Positions 9,843 through 21,615 of a DNA stretch of 64,000 nucleotides are shown in pieces; within the stretch, counting starts at the first letter, position 1; each line of letters starts with the position of its first letter. Below the pieces are notes generated by a model. The model searched no databases. It saw nothing but the letters and a program-made list of their open reading frames with translations, and was not told the origin of the DNA. The translations under genes were made by a program, and so were the position numbers. The DNA is from Cinclus cinclus (Eukaryota; Chordata; Aves; Passeriformes; Cinclidae), in contig NC_085049.1 in NCBI RefSeq assembly GCF_963662255.1, positions 22,166,142 to 22,230,141 of the forward strand, given 5' to 3'.

Positions 9843-12475
9843 AGGGCTGGAAAAATAGCCTGGAAAAATCTACAGATGTACCACAGGGAGAGACCCAAGG
9901 TGGGAGTGCAATCTGAGAGGTATTGAGATTTTATGAATCTTGTAATTAAATAGAGGAACAATAAAATTTTCTTTTTGGTTTACTTGAAATGTATAATTTG
10001 ACTTTTGTAAATTTATTCCTTTAAAACCCTCCTTCCCATGCTTCTAATAGAATATGATTGTTTTAAACATTTTTAAAGGTCATCTTTGAGTAAAATAAAG
10101 TTTATTTCAGGATGGTTGAAATGCAACATTTCAGCTTTCCATAAGCAACACATTCTTGAAAATATTGAACTGTTCTTTCCTGATACTTTCAAAACCCTTC
10201 CCTCCTTACTTTTGCTGGGACAGATCCCTAAGTTTTTGAGTGGATTCATGAGTTGTTTTAATTACTCCAGAGCTCTGTGGTTGGATTTACTATCTGTGGA
10301 GCACTGGAGCCATGTGATGCTGTCAGCCCTCCTGTGGAAGAGCAGACTCATGGCTCAGCCATCCCCCTGGGACTCAGGAGGCCTCAGCACAGCTTCTGGT
10401 TCTGCCAACTGTCTTCACTCAGGGCCAAATTCTTGAAGGCACTTTGGCAAGCTATTTTTTATTTTAAAAGGTGCCCAAATAGGCTGGGCATCTAACACAT
10501 ACATTGACGTGATTTCCTGATAATTGCAGCCAGCAAAAGCCCTGGGGTGATGCAGGATGGCAGAGCTGCCTTTGCACTTCTTTACTGGGTGTTGCTGTTC
10601 TCCCTTCAGGATGAAAAGCCACCCGAGAGGTCACCCAGTGATGCTGCTGGACTCCGGGTCTGGCACCCAGAACCGTAAGAGACAAATCTAATCCATCCCT
10701 GATTACCTCATTACATTAATTGCTACACGGCAAACTAGCAACCCAGTGCACTAATTAGGATGATAACAGAGAAAAAACCATTGAGTGTGGAAGGTATTAC
10801 ATAATTCAGAAATATTCTGGGGAATGAATGCAAAGCAGAGCTGAGGAAAGGCTAGAACACCAGAATTAGTTTTCTGTCAGCCTCCCTGCAAACAATATTC
10901 CAGCCAAATTCTCCTCATTCCCCCTAAGATACTGCACACCTGGGTCACACTGTGGCACAGATACTTAATCCATCAGAAGAATTTTTAAGTCCAGACAGTT
11001 CTGGGATGGTCTTTTTATAACCTAAAAATCAGAGGTGGTGGTTGCTCTGAGAGGAGGCACTTCCACCATCACCACACAGACAGGAAAGGTGGGGAAAGTG
11101 CCAAAAGAGATATTTATTCCACATTACACTTGGCAGCACTACAGAGAAGCAACTGTCACACAGTATCATAATTAATTTTTTCTTTTTTTCTGACATTGCT
11201 TTCTTGGTGATATCCTACACCTTTGTAAGAGGCTGTAAGCCCTTCAGAGCAGGAGGTAGCACTGCAATTGGAGGTCCAACCAAAGGCACATACATAACCA
11301 AGCTGCCCTAGAGCTACCCCACTCAAAGCTGCAGGCACATGAAATTCAGGGAGCACTAAGTACAAAGGTGTGCAAGAGGAAGAGGCACTCGGTCTTGGAC
11401 AAGGTCACAAATAAAGCTAAATTCAGCTCAGATGCTGCAATCACAACTCCAGGTTCCACCTGAGATGCAGCTGTGTGCACTTTACTGATCCCCTGGGTTG
11501 TTTAAGGCATTATACACATTCACCCTACATGTGAACTACCTTATATACAGATTACATTAATTCATTGTCCAAAGTGATAGCCTGATCTCTGCACTGGGTA
11601 TTGAGACTCCTTCGTGGTTCCTGGGAACTGCAAATTAAATTATTAAATATGACTGATCTCTGAGCAACTGGACTTTTCAGAGCTGACACAATATATGTTT
11701 TCTTTATGCAAAACTTTTCTGTCCAGTCAGTTCCACTCAGAATTACCTCTATTGTTAAGGCTTTTAATGATTTTGTTTAGTAATTGTACCTAAGATGCTA
11801 AAAGCTCCCTCTTTGTAAACGAAATCTCATCTTTCTTAAGGCACGAACTTGAATGTGAGTCTCACACACCTTAGGGAGATGCTGCATCAATTTCTCCCTC
11901 TTCTGGCACTCCCTCAATGTCAGGGCAGGGAGTGACCCAGAGATTCCTTGAGCTGAAATCCTTGCCTTCACCCAAGCTGCTGCCAATGACAAATTCCAAT
12001 GAAAGATCATGTTTGTGGCAAGTCAGTGTTTTGTTGAGCAAAACATCTTTTGCTGAGCAATTCTTTATCTGCTCCTGCCTCTTCACTGCCCAGCCCTGCA
12101 GTCCTCAGGCTCTGCAGAGGGAAATATGGTTAGGCAATGAATTCCCTCCTCTTTTCCAGTTGCAACCCTGGCCTGCAGGCATCTGTATGGACTCACAGAG
12201 CTGGACCCTTCTAAGCTCCCATGCTGCTGTAAAAAAACCTCAAGAAGTTAATTTCTTAGTGGAGTTTCCTGCAAAGAAATGAAGAAAAGATCCTTGGAGG
12301 GTAAACCCCAAGTGTACACAGGAGTGCTGTGTTGCTTGAGAGTGAGTTCCTAAAATAAATGTCTCTGTGCATAATCCCTGTGAAATTGTCATCCATAAGA
12401 ATCCCTCTTGGACCAGACACTTGCATAGACACATGCTTTCCTAGCTGGCACTGCATCTGTTTGCCCAGTTCTGTA

Positions 12476-12536
12476 AATCATAGAATTGTCAAGGTTGGAA
12501 GAGGTGTTTAAGATCATCAAGTCAAATCTCCAGCCT
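12476..12536 (-). mobile_element. CR1 LINE 3' tail fragment, minus orientation
   Basis: Starts with AATCATAGAATTGTCAAGGT and continues TGGAAGAGGTGTTTAAGATC and ATCAAGTCAAATCTCCAGCC. This is the reverse complement of the CR1 3' terminus, in which a 'TGGAAGAGACCTCTAAGATCATC' type of sequence is usual. Only about 60 bases remain recognisable; the continuation after 12536 is too diverged to follow. Confidence 0.9.
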
Positions 12537-14254
12537 TGGAGATGGATAAGGAGGTGGATTTAGTTTTCAGACTGTTAGCTTCTCATGAGCAGCCAGTTCT
12601 CACTTAAAAGGCTCAGAAACTGCCCTCTGGTAAAATGGATGTAAAAAATGAAGCATCTCTGCTCTGCCAGGAGTGGATCATATTGTCTTACAGTGCAATT
12701 TTTTAAGTCCAAAAATAATCGAGAAAAGAGGGTACATAAAAAAAAAAGGATTCTGACTGCTAACGAATCATCTGCATGTGAACAATAAAAATAAGCAAGT
12801 ACTGCTCATTTTGGAACTGGGAGGTGCAAGCCTGAGGGTTGTTTGTGCATCAGCTTGTCATGGTGGCTTTACAAGTGTGTGCCTGCCTGTTTATTCATGG
12901 CTGCAGCCTGCTTTCCACCCAGTCTGTACTGTAAGCAAGAAATATAACTTGCAGATAAGTAGTGTTGTGGGGAGACAAAACACCCATCAAAAAACTGTGG
13001 GAACTTTGGTGTCTTTATAAAACTTGTTTTGATGGGGAAAGACAAGTACAACAACAAAGCCATCTTACTGGTAACAGTAGTTAACATTTCTCCTAATTTC
13101 ATTAATGATTTAATTCTGAAAGGAAGAAAGGCTGGCATAGTTCATTTGGTTGTAATTAGAGGGGTGAAGTAATAGGTGACTAGGGTTTGCAAATCACTCA
13201 GGTTGTTTTGAGAAACCAGTGTACAAAAATATTTTTTTTTGCTTATGATTTGCTTTCTTAAAAGAACAAAAGCAAATCTATTCCAGGTATGTTTCCTAGC
13301 TTAAATGAGGCTTGTGATAAGTCCTGGGGTAAAAGTAGAAATCCGGGCGTCCTAGAAATAATAATTTTGAAATTGTTTTACCCTGTCTTGAATTTATATT
13401 CAGACTTCATGAGCTCTTTTCAATGCATGTCTTCAGTGCCTCTTACCACAACATGCTCTTCTCAAACACAGGCTTGTTAAGCTCACAGGGGGAGAGGCAG
13501 TCACCCACTTAGTGATCTTCTGTAGTGTGGTTTTTCACACTGCATGAGCTGAGACCTGGGTTTCAGGAGGAGAGAAGTGTTTGTTTTGCTGTTGGGGACT
13601 TATTTGCCTGACTGAAAAAAAAAAAGCGCCAGATGAAATCTGGATTCATTGCAATGATCACAAAGAAGGCCATAAAGTGATTTTTACTAGAGTTCAGCTC
13701 TTGGTCAATGAGATTCATGTTTGCATATCTATGAGATAGCCATGGGGGTCCTGCAGCAGGTGTTATGTGGGGAAAGGCTCGGCACCACAGTGGCACCTGT
13801 GCCCATAAAACCTTCCCCTACCACGGACTGGAAGCATTAGTGGCACAAAAACCCCCTCCCCTCCTTGGGGCAACAACTGCCAGTGCCACACTTCCCTCCT
13901 GCCCTGGCCAGCCCCACTCTCAGACAATGGAGAGGTTTGGCTGCATCTGTGAGGATGTCAGGCTGAGAACCTGTGGCCAAACCTGCCCAGCTGAGCGTGC
14001 CAGGGCTGAGCTCCTCTTGTACAAGCCCTGCACACCCCACTGCCAGCACCTGGGAATGATGCAAAGCCAGGGATGGAGCCACTGGAAGTGGGGGGAAAGG
14101 GGGCTGCCAGAGCCCTGTAATCTGGTTTTACTCAAGTGCCCTGCAAAGTCTTTCTGTGCAGAGGGAGTTTCCTACAGCTGTGCAATGTGCTGAGGAAACC
14201 ACTTATGTGCCTGAGGAATTAAGTGCCTGCTGAGGAACTTCCTCATAAAGGGAA
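12537..14254. other. Non-coding DNA, GC rising towards the 3' side
   Basis: No gene recognised. The GC-richer part at 13750-14120 produces overlapping frames of 70-142 codons on both strands (longest plus 13765-14193), the usual effect of GC-rich DNA with few stops. No splice-bounded exon or domain stands out, and CpG is too sparse for a CpG island. Confidence 0.5.
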
Positions 14255-14540
14255 GAGCAGGGGCAGGCACTGAGCTCTGCTCTCCGAGACCAGGGACAGG
14301 ACCTGCGAATAGCCTGAAGTACTGCTGGGGAGGTTTAGACTGGATATCAGGGAAAGGTTCTTCCCCCAGAGGGTGTTGGGCACTGCCCAGGCTCCCCAGG
14401 GAATGGTCACAGCCCCGAGGCTGCCAGAGCTCCAGGAGTGTTTGGACAACGCTCCCAGGGATGCACAGGGTGGGATTGTTGGGATGTCTGTGCAGGGCCA
14501 GGAGCTGGACTGGATGGTCCCTTCCAGCTCAGTGCATTCT
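14255..14540 (+). mobile_element. CR1 LINE 3' region, plus orientation (best-preserved copy)
   Basis: Follows the avian CR1 3' region almost continuously: GGGCAGGCACTGAGCTCTGC, GACCAGGGACAGGACCTG, GGGGAGGTTTAGACTGGATA, AGGGAAAGGTTCTTCCCCCA, GAGGGTGTTGGGCACTGCCC, AGTGTTTGGACAACGCTCCC, GTGCAGGGCCAGGAGCTGGA and CTGGATGGTCCCTTCCAGCT. The terminal octamers are reduced to GCATTCTCTG. It is 5'-truncated in the usual way. Lower divergence than the other copies suggests it is the youngest LINE in the window. Confidence 0.95.
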
Positions 14541-15680
14541 CTGTTTGTGTGAAGGCTCCTTCAGAGACTCCTTCCCTCCCTCGTGTTACCCGGTGTACCC
14601 TGACACTTGCACGTGTGTCTGGCTGCTTCAAGGGCTGTGTTCAGTGCTCCCACTTCTTCTGGCCAGCCAAAACAGGTCATCACCTTCAGAACAGTTTATT
14701 CTGTCAGCCTTAAAAAAAAAAATATTTAGGGATTCAGGAAATATTTAGGAAATATCAAGGGAACAGTCTGGAGGCCTGACAGCATTCCTGTGGATCCCGT
14801 GATGTCTTGCTGGGTGTGACAAAAGTTAGGGTCTCTTGGGCCCCAGCAAACAGCCAGAGACAAGGCATGGGATGGATGAATTGTCTTGGTGACTGCTTAT
14901 GTCCCATGAGTATCAACTGGACAGTGCAGGACTGTCTGATTTTGTACTGTTGATTCAGACTTTAAATAAGTTGGACTATCTGACTAGGGCAGAAACACAG
15001 CACAGCTATCTTTTATTCTTGGTGGGAAGTTAACTGGTGGGACTTCTAAATGTTCAAGTCAGCTCGAAAATGAAAATATTTGCTGTGTTTGTTCCATTTA
15101 TAATATTTCCGGTCCATGAAGCTGTTTTCTTGGTGAATTTTTTATTGTATTCAAAAGAAGCTAGGGAACCTGAACTTAACATGCCGAGGTGTTTTTGGAC
15201 AGTCTGTGTTTCCTATGTTCTCCGTGTGGCAGGGCAGCTCAGCTCAGTTCAGTAAGAACTGCTGGCTTTTGGGAAGCAGTCACCTATGAAAAACAAACAC
15301 CTTGCTTTTTTCCCCAAAGAAGTCAACAACACAAGGAAAATAATCAGCCAACGTACCCACACACTGATATGAAAAAATCTTCTAAAAAGGAGAGCCTATG
15401 CCAGTTTATGGGAGCTATTAAAAAGGTGTTGAGTTTTTTATGCTCACTGGGAAATGGACAGAGGCCACCAAACTCATTTCACAAAGGCTGCTACAAATCA
15501 GTAAAAACCTTCAGTCATCCACGGCTAGATTTGAGCTGGCAACTGCTGTATCCCTTCAGCACTCAGCCCCTCCTCCCCAGTTTTTATGGTCAGCAGGTGT
15601 GTGTGTAGGAGAGACTGTAGACTCCCATTTAATTTGTTGCTGCTGATTTATGGCATAATATCAGTTAGGCAGGCTTCATA
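14541..15680. other. Non-coding DNA, nothing recognised
   Basis: Short A-run at about 14712-14721. The longest frame, 139 codons plus at 15189-15608, has no recognised domain. No transposon or RNA gene was seen. Confidence 0.5.
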
Positions 15681-16120
15681 AAGCTGGGGGCCAGGAGGGA
15701 CAGCTCGATCATCTGCCCTGTCCTCCTGTGCAGCACAGTCCATTAAGTTTCACCCGGACACCAGTATATTAAGCTCACAAATGAAATTGAGACTACAGCA
15801 CTTTTAAGTACACAGGGGATTAAACCATGTGCCACAGATGGAAACAGGAAAGATGAAAAGTCATTGTGCTCAAGAGCTCTGCAGTCTCAAGGAATAAGAG
15901 AGTTGAGAGAAGTCCAGCTGATACCAGCAAACAAACCCATCCCTGTCATGGAGAAAGAGGGGTGAGTCCCCAGTTAAAAAACAGTGAGGCAAGGAAATCT
16001 AGACTGAGAGTAAAACAACAGCCAGAAACTTGTGCCAACCTGATCTGTGAGCAAATCACATCATAAATCCAGATATGGGGATAGGCAGAGCCCTGGGTAT
16101 GACAAGAAGGAACTGCAGCA
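15681..16120 (-). mobile_element. Ancient CR1-like LINE relic, minus orientation
   Basis: From memory, this resembles the CR1-type repeat that is abundant in turtles and crocodilians. Matching stretches in order are GGAGGGACAGCTCGATCATC, TGCCCTGTCCTCCTGTGCAG, CACAGTCCATTAAGTTTCAC, CCGGACACCAGTATATTAAG, ACACAGGGGATTAAACCATG, TGCCACAGATGGAAACAGGA, TGTGCCAACCTGATCTGTGA and CATAAATCCAGATATGGGGA. Colinearity over more than 400 bases argues against chance. The element is heavily decayed and has no coding capacity. It would predate modern birds, so its survival as a long block is unusual. The family name is inferred and needs a repeat library to confirm. Confidence 0.6.
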
Positions 16121-19100
16121 GGAATAGAGGATAAAAACCTTCTCTTTTCTTCTCCCTTCAAGCTTCTGAGGAAGACTAAATGGGGAAAAAAAGGCAAAAG
16201 GTTGCCTATATGGATAATGTCAGAATTGCCTTTTATACAAGTTTGTAAGGGCACTCAGAGACATTGGGCATGTGATTCTGAGGAGTGATGTGTGTAGTGT
16301 CATCTCACCATGAGATGTTACAGCATGGGGAAAACCAACCCTTGGGACAAGCCATAACACCAGGGCAGCTCTCCTGACTTTCCTGACTAGGAAACAACTG
16401 ACTAATGAGGAACACACATGGAATCAGTTTACTGGCAGACCGGGGCAAAAAAAATGATAGTTTTGGTTTTTTTCCATCAGCAGAAGCATCGCTGGGGAAA
16501 AGTCAGTCTGAACACCACTGTTTCTAAAAAAATTAAGAATGAGACAAAAGAGAAGCACTGGAAGAAAATGCAAATTAATAATTGGTGGACTTTAGTGTCT
16601 TATTGCCTTCAACAAGTTTTAGGGAGAAAACATATATCTTCCCTGGAATTACTAGGTGAAATATTATGTCTTTTAATGGGTCAAAATCCTCAGTCATCAT
16701 CTCCTTTCCAAGTTTATTCTTCTGTCTGTTTCAGCATTGTCTGTTGCTGCCCAACAGTATGGTATGACTTCATTTGTGCAAGTAATTTTGCTTATTTTAA
16801 TGGTATTTCCCTAGCAAAAAAAAAAAAAATTGCATGTGTACTTGGGGTTCCTTTTGGGTTCAGATGAAGGCTTTGTTTTTGCAGAGAGTGAGAGAGGGAG
16901 AGAGTCTGTCTGTCTCTGCACTTGCCTTATGCTTTCTTAAGTTCATCCAGGTCATATTACTGAATTTGATTCAAGGGGGACTTCAGGAAATAAAACTACA
17001 ATATCGGGCATGTGTTGGGTAAGGATATTCCACAGTTCAGCTTGTCCACTGCCCCTAAAGTAATTTTTTCCACTGATATTTCCAAGTTTCCTTTGTGCTT
17101 GTTTTATGAACATCATGGCTTTAAGGAATAGAACGATCTCCTCTCCTCATCTATCTGACATGTTTCTCTTTAGCTACACTAACTTCAGAAAAAATACACT
17201 CTTGTGGACACCATCATCAACTTACATTCTGAATAACTAGAAGGGAATAAAAGCCTTTGCTATTAAAAAAAAAGAAAGAAACCCCCAGGAACATCAGAAA
17301 ATACTGGTATAAACTGAAGATGTTATAAGATTCTGGATCTTACATAAACCAAGTTTTCTTGTGCAATGATATCACCTGCACATAAATTGTGACCCATAAA
17401 GCCTCTTTTGATAAAGCCTGTCTTGCACCAAACTCTCTCTTGATGCTTTTCTGTTCACCAAAGAAACTTTGGGCTCCCTCCACAAGGAGGGAATGAAAAA
17501 TTAATAGCTGGGGGAGAGAGAGTGGAAGGGAAAACAAGAAAATTATGAAGGTTGTTTTAATGAACTTAAAGAGAGAAGGATGCAAAGTGCTGGAAAAATA
17601 CCTAAAAGGAAAAAGTGTAGAAGTGGAAACAAAAGAAGAAATTCAGCAAAATATGTAAAAATCAGAAATCAGCAAGCCAGGTTTAGGCCTGGGGTAAGCA
17701 AACTCCACTTAAGAGAGTGGAGCTGAAATGAGTCCCAGCAATTGAGAATCTATCCCATTTTTGTTCCGCCAAAGAAATAAAAAACAGGAAATTTACTTCA
17801 TAGAGAACCAAGAGCTTGTGAATTAAGTGTAATTTAGCTGGTTCCCAGAAAATATCAGCAACAACCCTGCTGTTCTGTAAATACGATCTGATTAGACTAG
17901 TTATATTTTAGAAAGCCTGGTGTTCCTATACTCAGGGTGGATCCTGGGGATGCTCAAGAAGATCCAAATGTAATTCCTGGAATCCTGGATGTGTCCAAAC
18001 ACAACAGGGAATAACTGAAGGTAGACTGGGATTTGCCCACTGCATCTACACATTTAAAACAGGTCACTCAACTTTCCCTGAGCCTTCATATTTGTATCAC
18101 TCAGTCCTCGAGTTTATCACAGTAGGCAAAGAAGACAACACAGCAGTGCCTCTTGTTAGCAATTCCCAGACCTTCAGAAAGGTCTAGAGAGATGCTGGCC
18201 CAGCTTTGGAGGACAGGGCTGTTTGATTTGACACAGAACGAATAATAAATCAAACAACCGCCCCATAATTAAACCCTGTGGAAGGCTGCCCTTCTTGAAA
18301 AGCTGCAACAGTCAAGGCTAAAGGCAGAGGTGTCTTTTGGGGCAGCAGGGAGGACTCCAGAGCTCCCCTCCCACCCTCAATCTCTCCCTGCTGCACTGTG
18401 GCAGCCCTCCATCCATCTGGAAACGCTCTGGAGTTCGGAGGAAGCTCGAGAGCAGCAATGTGCAGTGATCCCTCTCCCAGCCCGGGGAGCTGCGCCAGGG
18501 ACCGAGTTCAAGACCTGGACAATGCCCTGCTTGGCCAGTTGATTGGATAGAAAAATTAATTTACAGCCACATCATGGAGGAGGGCCGAGATTCCACAGAA
18601 CTCTGAAGTCCCTGGAAGCTTGGCTGAAAGATCAGTAGTGCTGCTGCAGCAGCTGAGGTTTCCACTTGCTGCAAACAGAGATGAAATTGGGATGGCCACG
18701 TACACAGGGGACCTGCACCTCACCCTGGGTGATGCTGGCTGCAGGCCCCAGCCAGGAGCAGAGTCCAGCTTTTCACCATGACCACAGGTAGGATCTGGTC
18801 TCCTCCAGGTAGTGGGTGTTCAAAAATAAGGAAACATGGAGATGCTCAGAGCTGCAGCGCCTTGTACCTGAATGCATCATGTGGAATGCTTCTCCTTTGT
18901 GTTTAAACACCAGAATGGGAGCAAGCAGATCTTTTCCTGGAGGCTAAGAGCAGATTCCCCAGCTCCTGGAGAAGAACCAGGATTTCTCCCAGGCCAGGAG
19001 GATTGCCTGGTGCTATCAGCTGCCACATGCCACTCCAGTGTCTCCCTGACTCCACCGCGTCAACACATTTAGACAGCGGAAAGATTTACACTTACAGAGG

Positions 19101-21551
19101 AAGGATTGCTGAATTATTCTGTTCTGGAAAAGGCCTGGGAATGAGGGAAACCATCCAGCACTGGTTTGAAAACTCCTGCAGCAGACTGTGACAACAAGCT
19201 CCCCCCTCCCACAGGGGCTGTTGCTGCTGAGATGTGCAGCACTGGCAGCAGCAAGAGAGGAAGATGTTGAAGACTCTTCCCTAAAACAATGGGAGATGTC
19301 AAGGGTTTCCTGGGAAAAACAAGACCTGCTTCAACAACAACAACAAAACAGGGATTTCAAAAAAGTGTAACACAGATCACAGGCCTATTTTTACTGTGGC
19401 CAATGAATATTTCTGAAGAACTTTCAAAAGCTTCATTTCACATTTTCATTTGAATGCTCTATTACCTGTGAGACAGGATGTACCTCCTGGCAGTAAAACA
19501 AAGCACAATAAATGTTGCAAACTTAATTTGACTTCCCATGTTTTGGGATAAAAGAGGAGGTTTTGAATCTGGTAAAAAGGACCAAACACATTCTTGTCTC
19601 TGAGTGAGTGGCTACTAAGAATAGATCTTGACTACCTGCCTCATTCATTGCCCTCAAAGCACAGGGAGCCTTCCCTTGCAAAAGGTATGCCAAACCTGTT
19701 CAAAGGAAGTGGCTCGTGAAATAAAACTTTACAGGTAAAAAGCTAAAAATAAACTTCACTTCTTCCCAAGAGTCTGGCTTAACAGCCCCCTCTGTTATTC
19801 TTCTTATTCTGATGATTCTTCCTGTTATTTGTACAGCTGAGCCAAAATTTCCAGGCAATTCACAAAGTTACTCAGAGAGCTTGAGCGGGACATGAGGTAT
19901 TACAAATGGTAATTTCTACTCTCATTCACACTACAGTTTCATTTACACCCATATTTAGAATGTCTTTATATTCAAAGAGGTATGAGGGCCCTTTTATTTT
20001 TTTGTAACATTATCAGAGGTATTCTACATGTGCTGTCAAACTACTGTCATTAATTTAATTATATTATCTCCTAATAAAATTTTGGGGTTTTCCAAGAAGA
20101 CTTCAATGCTTGGTAAAATTCCACAGAAAAGGAATAATGAAAGGACTTGTTTTGCCCACTCCTATTAGATTTAATAATTTTTCTACTACATGAAAGAAAA
20201 CTGGAAGAGCAATAGAGTGCAAATTCATTTACTCAAAACAGGTTCTTTCTGGAGTTCACATGCAGGAATGCTGTCAACTTTTGCAGCCTTGTAAAAAAGG
20301 AAAAGAATTCTCAATGATAGTTATAAATTTTATAATTCATTAATCATATTTCTCTTAGGTAAGATTATTAAAAGAATTTTCAGTAAAAAGGCAAGGTATT
20401 TCTCCTACTGAAACTGCAAGGTTTTTTTAATGGCAGTTTTTAGTTAATACTGTAATTGCAAAATTAATCCAGTCAACTTCTCACTACCCATAACCATCCT
20501 AAAACTGCTTTCAGTTGACCACAGTATTATTTATTTATTCTCTTGCTTTTCCCAACAATTAGGAATAACACAGGAAGTTAATATTTAATGTAATGAGGTA
20601 TTTATATATACACACTTTTAAATAAAATAATTTCCCACTGTGTAAGGTATCTTTATACTTGAACACTGCACTAGTATTTATAGAAAAAACTTAACTATAG
20701 ATTGAAAAGAGAGACATTTGAAATGGAGTAATGCTTTTTTACATTCAATTTTCATAAGCATCCTTTTCTTTCTCTGCCTTTTCTGTCTTTCTCCCTCTCC
20801 AACTTTTATTGGCTGCTCCAAATGTACATGAGAAACTCTCTCAATGAAATCTCACACAGATTTTTCAAACTTTTCTTTTCACGGGGATAGCTCAGGTCCA
20901 AGGACCATGCCTGTACATGTGGGGATTTTTGTATCAAGACATAGTATGAGAGACTTTTGAAGGTAGTCATAGGCTGGACTGAGCTCACTCCATATAATCC
21001 ACTAATATTTTTTGTTGTATGGGATGACATCATCTAAATTGGCTTTTGATACCAGGAGCAGGGCTGGTTCAGAGCACGCTGAAAGCAGTAGGAGTCTCTC
21101 TACTGACTGCAGTGCACTTACGATTAAGTCCTTTAATACCATTTGTAGAAGGCAATTTCAATGCATTCTTTTTGTTTAAAAACCTCACAGACCCTCTGGT
21201 GCACAGCAAGGCTTTAAGAAGCTGCCTGCATCCAGTGGGGCTGCCAGCCTACCTGCTCTCTGCATGTTTCAGAGCCCTGCAAATTGTCCTCAGTGTTTGT
21301 TTGGGTTAAAAAGATCATAAATGCTCATTGTACCATCTTGACAGCTGAATGCAGAGACCCCTTGAATCAATAAAATACTGCTGATGTGCCAGGGGCTGAA
21401 AAGCCTTTGCTTCACTTCGACGTTTTATTCCTACCAAATTGCCATTCACATTTCATCAAAATTATATATCCTTCTGTTTAGGTGCCAGCAACTGATGGGA
21501 GCAGTAAAATAAGTTAATTGAAAGCTGCTGGCTGCAATACTCAGGCAAGAT
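16121..21551. other. Long non-coding stretch, nothing recognised
   Basis: The largest frame is 149 codons plus at 16418-16867; it is lysine-rich because of A-runs and has no domain. An A13 run lies at 16816-16828. A purine-rich GAGAGTGAGAGAGGGAGAGA sequence followed by TCTGTCTGTC lies at about 16885-16915. Around 18340-18560 GC rises with several CpGs but well below island density. No transposon, RNA gene or convincing exon was seen. Confidence 0.5.
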
Positions 21552-21615
21552 TAAAAATAAAAAAAAGTAAAAACAAAAACCCCAAAAAACCCAAAAAAAC
21601 CAAACAAAAACCTAA
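21552..21615. repeat. A-rich low-complexity sequence with CCCC/AAC interruptions
   Basis: About 60 bases of A-runs broken by C or CCCC. On the minus strand this is a T-rich tract with GGGG interruptions, a composition often seen in bird genomes. It lies just downstream, on the minus strand, of the 151-codon open frame at 21657-22112. Confidence 0.85.

Larger units (their letters stand above)
9181..12475. other. Non-coding DNA; one TAAT-rich block near 10.7 kb
   Basis: Several frames of 60-121 codons occur, the longest plus-strand one at 11917-12282, none with a recognisable domain. Around 10690-10800 the sequence is rich in homeodomain cores (CATTACATTAATTGC, ACTAATTAGGATG) and stands out from its moderately GC-rich flanks. 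It may be a conserved non-coding element. The remainder holds only the pyrimidine and purine runs listed separately. Confidence 0.45.

Noticed and set aside
11836..11905. AAGGCAC seed-like sequence suggesting a miR-124 relative
   Set aside because: Only the 7-base seed matches; the flanks do not form a miRNA precursor hairpin.
13750..14120. Possible CpG island
   Set aside because: GC is raised but CpG dinucleotides are too few.
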